Shown here in pieces: positions 8,812 through 16,085 of a stretch of 23,091 nt of DNA (the first letter of the stretch is position 1; the number at the start of each line of letters is the position of its first letter). Source of the stretch: Roseiarcus sp. (GTDB lineage Bacteria; Pseudomonadota; Alphaproteobacteria; Rhizobiales; Beijerinckiaceae); assembly GCA_030153205.1 (NCBI GenBank), contig JASLHV010000035.1:1-23091 (forward strand), written 5' to 3'. The translations under genes and the position numbers were made by a program. The notes under the pieces are model-generated. The model worked only from the letters and a program-made list of their open reading frames with translations, was not told where the DNA came from and did no database searches.

Positions 8812-9423
8812 ATGGTTAAGCTCAACAAAATCTATACGCGCACCGGCGACGATGGAACGACGGCGCTTGGCGACGGGACGCGCCGCCGCAAGGATGATCC
8901 GCGCGTCGTCGCTTATGGTTCGGTCGATGAGACGAACAGCGCCTTGGGCATCGCGCGCCTTTCAACCGCCGGCTCCGCGAACGAAGATCTCGCTGTGATC
9001 GATCGTGTGCTGGCGCGGGCGCAGAACGATCTCTTCGACCTCGGGGCTGATCTTTGCGTACCGGTCGAGAAAAAAATCGAAAGCCAAAAGAGGGCTCATG
9101 CGCCGCTGCGCGTCGCCATAAGCCAAGTCGAAGCGCTGGAGAAAGCTATCGACGAACTCAACGCCGATCTTGCACCTTTGCGCTCCTTCGTCTTGCCAGG
9201 CGGCGCGCCGGCGGCGGCGGCTCTCCATATGGCGCGCACGATCTGCCGCCGAGCCGAGCGCGACATGACGATGCTTGCTTCCATCCAAGGCGAAGAGGTC
9301 GGCGCCGCCGCGCTCGCCTATGTCAATCGTTTGTCGGACTATCTCTTCGTCGCCGCCCGCTACGCCAATGAGCGCGGTGCGAAAGACGTACTCTGGATCC
9401 CGGGCGCCAATCAGGGCGCGTGA
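8812..9423 (+). CDS. pduO: PduO-type cob(I)alamin/cob(I)yrinic acid a,c-diamide adenosyltransferase
   Basis: Transfers the 5'-deoxyadenosyl group of ATP to cob(I)alamin or cob(I)yrinic acid diamide, making adenosylcobalamin for mutases and dehydratases. The 203-residue protein shows the PduO/MMAB landmarks in order: ATP-binding YTRTGDDGTTALGDG at 8-22, DETNS at 39-43, FVLPGG at 126-131, the basic helix ARTICRRAER at 141-150, and NRLSDYLFVAARYAN at 172-186. Length fits a five-helix-bundle trimer subunit. It is in the lysA operon, 23 bases after the HIG1 gene; the next gene starts 17 bases after its stop. No cobalamin riboswitch was recognised upstream, as expected inside an operon. Confidence 0.94.
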   Translation: MVKLNKIYTRTGDDGTTALGDGTRRRKDDPRVVAYGSVDETNSALGIARLSTAGSANEDLAVIDRVLARAQNDLFDLGADLCVPVEKKIESQKRAHAPLRVAISQVEALEKAIDELNADLAPLRSFVLPGGAPAAAALHMARTICRRAERDMTMLASIQGEEVGAAALAYVNRLSDYLFVAARYANERGAKDVLWIPGANQGA

Positions 9424-9440
9424 AACTCAGTCAAGGAAAA

Positions 9441-10135
<695 letters not shown>

Positions 10136-10139
<4 letters not shown>

Positions 10140-11239
10140 TCGGCGAAGCGCCCGATCTCGTCACGGCGATCGGGGTCATTAGCGGCACGTCGATGGACGG
10201 GGTCGACGTCGCCGTTATTTCGAGCGACGGCGAAAGCATCGTCGAGCCTGGCCCCGGCGCGACATTCTCATACCCCGACGAGACCCGAGACGCCTTGCGC
10301 CGGATCATCACGGATCCCGTCGCTGCGAAAGGCCCTCTCGAAAATCTCGAGCGCGCCGTCACCGACGCCCATGTCGCGGCGGTGCGGGAGTTCATGACTG
10401 AATATGGGCTCGACAATCGTAGCGTCGCGCTCGTCGGTCTCCACGGCCAAACCATCTTGCATCTTCCGCACGAGCGCTTCACTCGGCAGCTCATGGACGG
10501 CGCGCGCGCCGCGCAAACGCTGGGGATCGACGTCGTATGTGATTTTCGTAGCGCCGATGTCGCCGCGGGCGGTGAAGGCGCGCCTTTCGTTCCGCTCTAT
10601 CACGCCGCCGTTTCGGCCGCCGCCCAGCGCCCGCTCATGGTGCTCAATTGGGGCGGCGTCGGTAATGTCACTTATCTTGGCGCTGCGGGCGAGATCGTCG
10701 CCTTCGACACCGGCCCCGCCAATGCGCTGCTCGATGATTTCGTGATGCGTCGTCGCGGCCTCACCCATGACGCTGGCGGCGCGCTCGCGGCGAGCGGGCG
10801 CGCTGATAAAGCGATCCTGGCGCAGCTTATGCGCGATCCCTATTTCGATCGCGCGCCGCCGAAGTCTCTCGATCGCAATCACTTCCATCAACTGGCGACG
10901 GCGGTCGATGCGCTTGACGACGCCGATGGCGCTGCGACGCTCGCCGCCTTTACCGTCGAAGCCACGGCGGCTGCGTCGCGATTCTTCGCAGCCAAGCCGC
11001 AACGCTGGCTGGTGACGGGTGGCGGGCGGCGCAATAGTACTTTGATGAAGGCGCTCGGCGCAACACTCGGAAGTTCCGTCGAACCGATTGAGGCGATTGG
11101 CTACGACGGCGACGCCCTCGAGGCGCAATGCTTCGCTTATCTCGCCATCCGCTCGCGTCGCAATCTGCCGCTCTCCCTGCCGACAACAACGGGCGCGCCG
11201 CAGGCGATGACCGGCGGCACCTTTTGGCGGCGGCGCTAA
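10136..11239 (+). CDS. anmK: Anhydro-N-acetylmuramic acid kinase
   Basis: Phosphorylates and opens 1,6-anhydro-MurNAc from peptidoglycan turnover to MurNAc-6-phosphate, part of cell-wall recycling in the cytoplasm. The 367 residues match the family (E. coli about 369). Landmarks are the nucleotide-binding GVISGTSMDGVDVA (13-26), VGLHGQTILH, VLNWGGVGNVTYL, AFDTGPANALLDDF with the catalytic Asp region, and GGGRRN near the C-terminus. The start is GTG at 10136 with a four-base overlap with the FAH gene, which makes this the last gene of the seven-gene operon. It ends only 9 bases from the stop of the convergent minus-strand gene, with no terminator hairpin visible between. Confidence 0.96.
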
Positions 11240-11248
11240 CGCTCGTAT

Positions 11249-11593
11249 TTAGTACGGATAATAGGGGCAGCCGTAGCCCGGCATAACGGCGAACGGCCAG
11301 GGGCAGTCATAGCCGTACCCGTAGCCGTAATAGCCGCCCCAATAGGGTCCGCCGCCATAATAGCCGCCGCCCCATCCATGACGCCAGCCGCCACCATGCC
11401 AACCGCCGCCGTGCCACATATGGCCGCCGCCCATCATGCCGCCGTGGAAGCCGCCATGAAAACCGCCGCCGTGGAACCCTCCGCCGCCTCCATGGAAATG
11501 GGCCGCAAGGGCCGGCGTCGTACCGGTGACAGTCGCCAGTCCCATCGCGATCGCGATTGCGCCGGCCGTTTTTTGCTTGAAAGACATTTGCAT
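11249..11593 (-). CDS. Secreted His/Gly/Tyr-rich small protein
   Basis: Not a recognised family. The 114-residue protein has a Sec signal (about 1-30, cleavage near PALA-A) and then a low-complexity mature part: HFHGGGGGFHGGGFHGG from residue 32, Trp/His/Gly repeats (60-75), then a Gly/Tyr-rich section (75-95). The C-terminus is DCPWP...GCPYYPY with two cysteines (97, 109). The ATG at 11593 has AGGAG six bases upstream; the in-frame extension to 11686 does not look like a signal peptide. It resembles its three upstream neighbours in the signal and His/Gly part but lacks their Cys-flanked tail. Histidine density suggests metal binding, which is inference only. Confidence 0.75.
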   Translation of the reverse strand: MQMSFKQKTAGAIAIAMGLATVTGTTPALAAHFHGGGGGFHGGGFHGGFHGGMMGGGHMWHGGGWHGGGWRHGWGGGYYGGGPYWGGYYGYGYGYDCPWPFAVMPGYGCPYYPY

Positions 11594-11811
11594 TATTGTC
11601 TCCTGTCTGAAGCGTCGGCCGCATCCGATACCGCTATTATGTGAAGATAAGCGCTTGATCGCGAGGCGCCAGACATTTTCACTCAATTGAAATTGATTTT
11701 AAGCGAGAGAGTAAACCAGCGCGCCGAAACGACGCGCGTGGCGACGCCGCCGATTGTACATCGGCCTGGCCGCGCACGGCGGCGAGCGTCGTCTCTTTTG
11801 ACGACAAATCC

Positions 11812-12465
11812 TCAGCAAATATTCACGGGCTCGACGCCGATGTACCGTCCCGCATTGTCGTAAATCGGCGAATAGATCGCGCAACTGTCGCCGCTCAGCG
11901 CAAGGCCCGCGGCCGCGAGGCCTTCGAGGCCGAAAACGTCTCCGCCCCACAGACCGTCATAGTCGGTGTAGTAGGCGCCGTCGCCATATCCGCTGTACCC
12001 GCCATAGCCGCCCCATAAGCCGAAGCGGCCGCCGTTTCGGCCGTCTCGCCAGTGACTGCCGAGACCCGACGCAAAGCCATAGGGCCGCCCAAGGCCGTGA
12101 CCCGCCCAAGCGTTGCCGAACCGTCCAGCGAAGCGATGGCCGCCCCAATGGCGGCCCGCCATCACGCTGTGAAAGCCGCCGCCGTGGAAGGCATGCGCGA
12201 AGCCACCGTGGAAACCGCGCCCGCCACCCATTCGGAAACCGTGGAATCCGCCGAAGCCGTGAAAGCCGGCGAATCCGTGGCGAAACCCGCCGCCATGAAA
12301 TGCCCCTCCGTGGAAGCCTCCGCCGTGAAACCCGCCTCCATGAAATCCGCCTCCATGAAACCCGCCGCCGCCGTGAAAATGCGCCGCTTCGGCGGAACTC
12401 GTCGCGCCGCCGATCGCGACGCCAACGGCCAAGGTCGCTGCGAGAAGTCTGGTTTTGATGGTCAT
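11812..12465 (-). CDS. Secreted His/Gly-rich repeat protein with Cys-flanked C-terminal motif
   Basis: Unknown function. The 217-residue protein has a Sec signal (1-27, SSAEAA then HFHGG), followed by a tandem five-residue repeat of the form F-H-G-G-G at residues about 30-60 (DNA 12286-12381), then longer Phe/His/Gly-rich sequence to about 165, and a hydrophobic Ala/Gly/Leu stretch (FGLEGLAAAGLALSG). The last 23 residues carry the motif shared with the next two genes: Cys, YxPxYD, GxYxG, PVNIC. AAGGAG lies just upstream of ATG 12465. Upstream is a TTGACA (12587-12592, minus) directly after the neighbour's terminator, though no good -10 was found, so an own promoter is plausible. Largest of the four-gene cluster. 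Confidence 0.8.
   Translation of the reverse strand: MTIKTRLLAATLAVGVAIGGATSSAEAAHFHGGGGFHGGGFHGGGFHGGGFHGGAFHGGGFRHGFAGFHGFGGFHGFRMGGGRGFHGGFAHAFHGGGFHSVMAGRHWGGHRFAGRFGNAWAGHGLGRPYGFASGLGSHWRDGRNGGRFGLWGGYGGYSGYGDGAYYTDYDGLWGGDVFGLEGLAAAGLALSGDSCAIYSPIYDNAGRYIGVEPVNIC
12286..12381 (-). repeat. In-frame tandem 15-base repeats coding FHGGG units
   Basis: About six imperfect 15-base units code for successive F-H-G-G-G (one variant F-H-G-G-A) in the mature N-terminal part of the 217-residue protein. The repeats keep phase with the reading frame, so unit number could change by slippage without breaking the gene. Confidence 0.75.
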
Positions 12466-12598
12466 GGTCCTCTCCTTGAAGCCGGCGGGCTTCGGAAAGC
12501 TCAGGGGGCGCCGCCAAGGAGAAACGCGGGGAGCCGAAAAAATGCTCCGGATCGTATTTTAAAGAATTTGTTACAAAGCTCGAAACTGTCAAAGTAAC

Positions 12599-12624
12599 AA
12601 AAAAGGCCCCGCCGAAGCGGGGCC
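12599..12624 (-). terminator. Intrinsic terminator (copy A)
   Basis: On the minus strand a perfect 8-bp stem GGCCCCGC/GCGGGGCC with a TTCG tetraloop is followed directly by six T. It lies 78 bases after the stop of the 86-residue protein gene and is the last hairpin of a longer three-hairpin element. An identical hairpin occurs at 13091-13116. Confidence 0.92.
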
Positions 12625-12683
12625 AGGGAACGGGGAACGCTGAGGGGCGCAGCGTCCCGTACGCCGGTCGGGGAGGACCGGCG
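12599..12683 (-). repeat. Three-hairpin 3' element, copy A
   Basis: About 85 bases nearly identical to 13091-13174. Three stems are visible: 12662-12669/12676-12683 (8 bp), 12634-12642/12650-12658 (9 bp, with one pair that is G-U only in minus-strand RNA), and the terminator 12605-12612/12617-12624. It follows the stop codon of the 86-residue protein gene by 19 bases. Comparison with copy B shows compensatory changes, supporting a real RNA structure. Confidence 0.85.
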
Positions 12684-12702
12684 GAGCCATAAAACTGGCG
12701 AA

Positions 12703-12963
12703 TTAGCAAATGTTGACCGGCTCCTGGCCCATATAGCGGCCAGAGGGGTCGTAGACCGGACGATACCGGGTGCATTCATATTGCGAGGCAGCGATAGCGC
12801 CAGCGGCGAGGCCGAGAACGCCGAGCGCAATGCCCGGGCCCCAACCGCCGCGATGATAGCCGCCATGCCAATGGGCGGAAGCGGGGGTCGGGCTAGCGAC
12901 CGAGAAACTAAGGGTGAGGGCTGCCAAAGCCGCCGCGACTGTCTTTTTCAAGTTGGCGGACAT
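12703..12963 (-). CDS. Small secreted protein with Cys-flanked C-terminal motif
   Basis: Unknown function, 86 residues. The Sec signal covers 1-30 (cleavage after PASA), followed by a very short His/Trp/Gly part (HWHGGYHRGGWGPG), a hydrophobic Gly/Ala segment (about 44-60, IALGVLGLAAGAIAAS) that could be a membrane helix, and the shared tail with Cys64, YRPVYD, GRYMG and PVNIC at the extreme end. The ATG at 12963 has GGGAG six bases upstream; longer versions to 13008 lack a ribosome site and mask the signal. This is the minimal member of the cluster and shows which parts are constant: signal, short His/Gly, hydrophobic segment, tail. Confidence 0.8.
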   Translation of the reverse strand: MSANLKKTVAAALAALTLSFSVASPTPASAHWHGGYHRGGWGPGIALGVLGLAAGAIAASQYECTRYRPVYDPSGRYMGQEPVNIC

Positions 12964-13090
12964 GATGAACTCCCGTTGCGGATCGCTCGCGAGGGGCTTT
13001 GCGATCAAATGATGCGATCAGGTTACGGGATGGAGTCGCGATAGCGATCGGATAAGTACGTAACGAAAATGTGATTAGATTCGGGCTGAT

Positions 13091-13116
13091 AAAAAAGGCC
13101 CCGCCGAAGCGGGGCC
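13091..13116 (-). terminator. Intrinsic terminator (copy B)
   Basis: Same perfect hairpin as at 12599-12624: GGCCCCGC stem, TTCG loop, GCGGGGCC, then six T on the minus strand. It lies 73 bases after the stop of the 113-residue protein gene and separates that gene from the next in the cluster. Confidence 0.92.
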
Positions 13117-13174
13117 AGGAACGGGGAACGCTGAGGGGCGCAGCGTTCCGAGCGCCGGCTTGGGGGAGCCGGCG
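13091..13174 (-). repeat. Three-hairpin 3' element, copy B
   Basis: About 84 bases matching 12599-12683. Stems: 13153-13160/13167-13174 (8 bp), 13125-13133/13141-13149 (9 bp, perfect), terminator 13097-13104/13109-13116. In the first stem two adjacent base pairs differ from copy A on both arms together, so pairing is kept. It starts 16 bases after the stop of the 113-residue protein gene. Confidence 0.85.
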
Positions 13175-13189
13175 AATGCGTCGTGCTTA

Positions 13190-13531
13190 TCAGCACATAT
13201 TGACGGGTCTTTGACCGAGGTAATTCCCCCACTGGTCATAAGAAGGCTGATAGGCCACGCAGCCCGCGTCGCCGTAGTACCCGCCGTAATAGTAAGGCGC
13301 CGCAAGCGCTGCGCCGGCCAGCGCGCCAGCCGCGAGCGGCAAGCCCCAACCCCAGCCGCCGCCATGCCAACCGCCGCGCCATCCGCCGCCGCCGTGCCAT
13401 CCGCCATGGAACCCGCCGCCGCCATGCCATGGGCCAGCCGCTGACGCGGGCGTGGTCGCGCCAACTGTCGCAACGCCTAGGGCGATCGCCGCAACTGAGA
13501 CCGCAGCAATTTTGGTCAATGTCGTGCGCAT
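13190..13531 (-). CDS. Secreted His/Gly/Trp-rich protein with Cys-flanked C-terminal motif
   Basis: Unknown function, 113 residues. The Sec signal covers 1-31 (TTPASAA), followed by a His/Gly/Trp-rich segment (PWHGGGGFHGGWHGGGGW, 35-61), a hydrophobic Ala/Gly/Leu stretch (63-79), Tyr/Gly-rich sequence, then the shared tail: Cys91, YQPSYD, GNYLG and PVNMC at the end. The ATG at 13531 is preceded by GGAG at seven bases. It is first in the minus-strand cluster and ends with its own three-hairpin terminator element, so it is probably transcribed alone from the AT-richer 13532-13846 region. The architecture matches the neighbours at 12703 and 11812. Confidence 0.8.
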   Translation of the reverse strand: MRTTLTKIAAVSVAAIALGVATVGATTPASAAGPWHGGGGFHGGWHGGGGWRGGWHGGGWGWGLPLAAGALAGAALAAPYYYGGYYGDAGCVAYQPSYDQWGNYLGQRPVNMC

Positions 13532-13846
13532 GATCGAACTCCGTCCATCTCAAATCAAACGCCAAGCGCTTCCGCTTTGTGCGTTTGCAACTCGCCAAGC
13601 GAAAAAAGGTTCGCGCTTGAACGAGGATTCTTGATGCTCGATTAATGACTCTTTGGCGCCGTGCTAAGGGCCTATTTGTGTCGAATAAGCATTGCGCGGT
13701 ACGATATGAATATTCATTCAGAAAAGCCGATTTTCAAGGGGCGCCGATTCTAAATATTCGTTCATGTCCCGGCATAGAAACCGTAATGTTACGACTTCCG
13801 AATTCCATATGACGCCGCCAGTCGAGAACTATTACTCACGTGGGCG
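13532..13846. other. Noncoding region between the argH 3' end and the His/Gly-rich cluster
   Basis: No convincing gene. The region is AT-richer than its surroundings and must hold the promoter of the minus-strand gene at 13190-13531. A 12-base motif AATATTC(A/G)TTCA occurs twice in direct orientation, at 13709-13720 and 13753-13764, 44 bases apart; both are near copies of GCCGATT. The first copy lies in the palindrome GAATATTC (13708-13715). No intrinsic terminator for argH is visible. Confidence 0.5.
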
Positions 13847-15229
13847 TTATTTTGACAGCCGCTTGATCCAAAGTCTAGCTTGACGACGCACATTGGCGGG
13901 CGCGGCCCCACCATAGCTCGTGCGGCTTTTTACCGAACGCTCGACGCCGAGGATGGTAAACACCTCTTCGTTAATACGAGGCTCTATCGCTTGCATTTCC
14001 GCGAGCCGCAGTTTCTCGAGGGCGCAGCCGCGCTCCGATGCGACGGCGACGATGCGACCGGTAATGTGATGTGCGTCGCGGAACGGAATCATCAGACGCC
14101 GCACCAGCCAATCGGCAAGATCGGTCGCTGTGGCGTAGCCCGCGCCAGCCGCCGCCTTCATGCGTTTCACATCCGGCGTCATGTCGCGAACCATGCCGGT
14201 CATCGCGGCGACGACGAGGGAGAGCGTTTGTAACGCGTCGAAGACGCCTTCTTTGTCCTCTTGCATGTCCTTGGCGTAAGCGAGCGGCAATCCCTTCATC
14301 ACCGTCAGCAAGCCGAGCAAGGCGCCGAAGATGCGTCCGGACTTGGCGCGTGCGAGTTCCGCCGCGTCAGGATTGCGTTTCTGCGGCATGATCGAAGAAC
14401 CGGTCGAGAAAGCGTCCGATAGTTTCACGAAGCCGAATTGAGGCGTCGTCCAAAGTACGATCTCTTCGGCGAAACGCGAAAGATGTACCGCCGCGATCGC
14501 CGCCGCCGCGATCGCCTCCAGCGCAAAATCGCGGTCGGCGACACTGTCGAGCGAATTGGCGGTCGGCCGGTCGAAGCCGAGCGCTCGAGCGGTCATTTCG
14601 CGGTCGATCGGAAAAGAAGTGCCGGCAAGCGCGGCGGCGCCGAGCGGACTTTCGTTTAGCCTCTTGCGCGCGTCGGCGAAACGGCCGCGATCGCGCGCCA
14701 GCATTTCGACATAGGCGAGGAGATGATGGCCGAAGGTCACCGGCTGCGCCGATTGCAAATGCGTGAAGCCGGGCATGACCGAGCCGGCGTGTTCCAGCGC
14801 GCGCTCCGCCAAAACATGCTGCAAGGCCGCGATTTGCCCATCGAGCATGTCGATCGCATCGCGCACCCAGAGTTTCAAATCGAGCGCGACCTGGTCGTTG
14901 CGCGACCGCGCGGTGTGGAGTCGGCCGGCCGTCGGGCCGACCAAAGCCGCGAGGCGCGACTCGACATTCATATGAATGTCTTCGAGCGCGCGCGAGAAGG
15001 GGAAGCGGCCAGCCTCGATTTCGGCGCCGACCTCGTCTAGACCCTCGGCGATGGCGGCTGCGTCGGCCTTGGCGATGATGCCTGTTTCGGCCAGCATGGC
15101 GACATGGGCTTTGGAGCCGGCAATGTCTTGGGCGGCGAGTTTGCGGTCGAAATCGATCGAGGCGTTGATCTCCTCCATGATCTTCGACGGTCCGCTGGCA
15201 AAGCGCCCGCCCCACATCTTGTTGCTCAT
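13847..15229 (-). CDS. argH: Argininosuccinate lyase
   Basis: Cleaves argininosuccinate to arginine and fumarate, the last step of arginine biosynthesis, as a cytoplasmic homotetramer of the fumarase/aspartase superfamily. The 460 residues match the family. Visible signatures are MWGGRF near the N-terminus, HTARSRND (105-112), THLQ with catalytic-region H157, and the superfamily loop GSSIMPQKRNPD (277-288) with the catalytic Ser279. The ATG at 15229 is used, with GAGG five bases upstream; a TTG one codon earlier is less likely. It is divergent from tlpA with only 23 bases between the two start codons. In many Hyphomicrobiales argH precedes the lptM-lysA pair; here the two are about 8 kb apart and in opposite orientation. 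Confidence 0.97.
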   Translation of the reverse strand: MSNKMWGGRFASGPSKIMEEINASIDFDRKLAAQDIAGSKAHVAMLAETGIIAKADAAAIAEGLDEVGAEIEAGRFPFSRALEDIHMNVESRLAALVGPTAGRLHTARSRNDQVALDLKLWVRDAIDMLDGQIAALQHVLAERALEHAGSVMPGFTHLQSAQPVTFGHHLLAYVEMLARDRGRFADARKRLNESPLGAAALAGTSFPIDREMTARALGFDRPTANSLDSVADRDFALEAIAAAAIAAVHLSRFAEEIVLWTTPQFGFVKLSDAFSTGSSIMPQKRNPDAAELARAKSGRIFGALLGLLTVMKGLPLAYAKDMQEDKEGVFDALQTLSLVVAAMTGMVRDMTPDVKRMKAAAGAGYATATDLADWLVRRLMIPFRDAHHITGRIVAVASERGCALEKLRLAEMQAIEPRINEEVFTILGVERSVKSRTSYGGAAPANVRRQARLWIKRLSK

Positions 15230-15252
15230 CAACGCCTCGGGAAGAATTTAAA

Positions 15253-15927
15253 ATGACAGGTGAAAAGGCCGGAATCCGGCGCCGAGCGCCTTTGATCGCG
15301 ATCGCGGTCATCGCTGTCGCGGCGGCGGCTGGGCTCGCCGTCCTATACGGGAAGGGGACCGCCGGCAAGGACGAGGCGGCCCTCTGCCCCAACGCCGCCA
15401 TCCTGGCGCAACGCCTTATTCCGCTGGCCAAGGGCGAGGTCGCGGCGCTTGCCGTCGACAAACGCCCGGTCCCGGCCGTCGCCGTCTCCTTCAACGCGCC
15501 AGACGGCAAAAAGCTGACCCTCGCCGATTTCCGTGGCCGGAGCGTGCTTCTCAACCTCTGGGCGACCTGGTGCGTGCCCTGCCGCGCGGAAATGCCGGCT
15601 CTGGATCGGCTTCAGGCGAAATTCGGCGGTCCGGATTTTCAAGTCGTCGCCGTCAATATCGACCAGGTCCGGCTCGACAAGCCCAAGGCTTTTTTCGCCG
15701 ATACGGGCGTTAAAAACCTCAACCTTTACGCCGACCCGAGCGGCGATGCGTTCGAGGCGCTAAAGGTCGCGGGCAAGGCGCTCGGCCTGCCGACCAGCCT
15801 GCTGATCGACAAGGACGGCTGCGAGGTGGGCGTTATGGCGGGGCCGGCCTCCTGGGACAGCCAGGACGCCGAAGCCGCGGTATCGGTCCTGTTGGGGCTC
15901 ACCGCGCGACCGGGCCAGAACGGCTAA
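15253..15927 (+). CDS. tlpA: TlpA-type thiol:disulfide interchange protein
   Basis: Membrane-anchored periplasmic thioredoxin. In Bradyrhizobium TlpA keeps copper-site cysteines of cytochrome oxidase assembly factors reduced; the same job is inferred. The 224-residue protein has an N-terminal anchor helix (12-33) and an AhpC/TSA-Redoxin-like fold with active site WCVPC (Cys107, Cys110) and cis-Pro180 in GLPTS. Two extra cysteines, 45 and 190, correspond to the additional structural disulfide described for Bradyrhizobium TlpA. ATG 15253 follows GGGAAGA at a reasonable distance. It is divergent from argH, the usual partner in this order. No clear terminator is seen in the 158 bases before the next gene. 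Confidence 0.92.
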   Translation: MTGEKAGIRRRAPLIAIAVIAVAAAAGLAVLYGKGTAGKDEAALCPNAAILAQRLIPLAKGEVAALAVDKRPVPAVAVSFNAPDGKKLTLADFRGRSVLLNLWATWCVPCRAEMPALDRLQAKFGGPDFQVVAVNIDQVRLDKPKAFFADTGVKNLNLYADPSGDAFEALKVAGKALGLPTSLLIDKDGCEVGVMAGPASWDSQDAEAAVSVLLGLTARPGQNG

Positions 15928-16085
15928 GGCGCGCACCGGCGCGACAAGAAGGCGAATCTGCTTGTCGTACCCTGGGAGCGTCTTTCCAACGCCAGCGATC
16001 CCCAGCAAGCTCGCGGAGAGGATCTTGATACTTTGGAAATCGCGCCCATCTGTTGGAGAGCGATTCTGGATATTGCAGGGCGCTT

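Noticed and set aside
10268..11128. Minus-strand open frame of 286 codons within anmK
   Set aside because: anmK is unambiguous on the plus strand; the antisense product has no recognisable motif.
11749..11803. Two small inverted repeats downstream of the 217-residue protein gene (GCCGAT/ATCGGC and GTCGTC/GACGAC)
   Set aside because: Stems are only six base pairs and neither is followed by a T-run on the minus strand, so I did not call a terminator.
12286..12381. CRISPR-like regular repeat
   Set aside because: The period is 15 bases, in phase with a secreted-protein frame and without unique spacers, so it is a coding repeat.
12052..12597. Plus-strand open frame of 181 codons opposite the FHGGG-repeat protein gene
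   Set aside because: The minus-strand gene has a signal peptide, ribosome site and shared tail; the plus frame is a repetitive Ala/Val/Glu shadow of the repeat.
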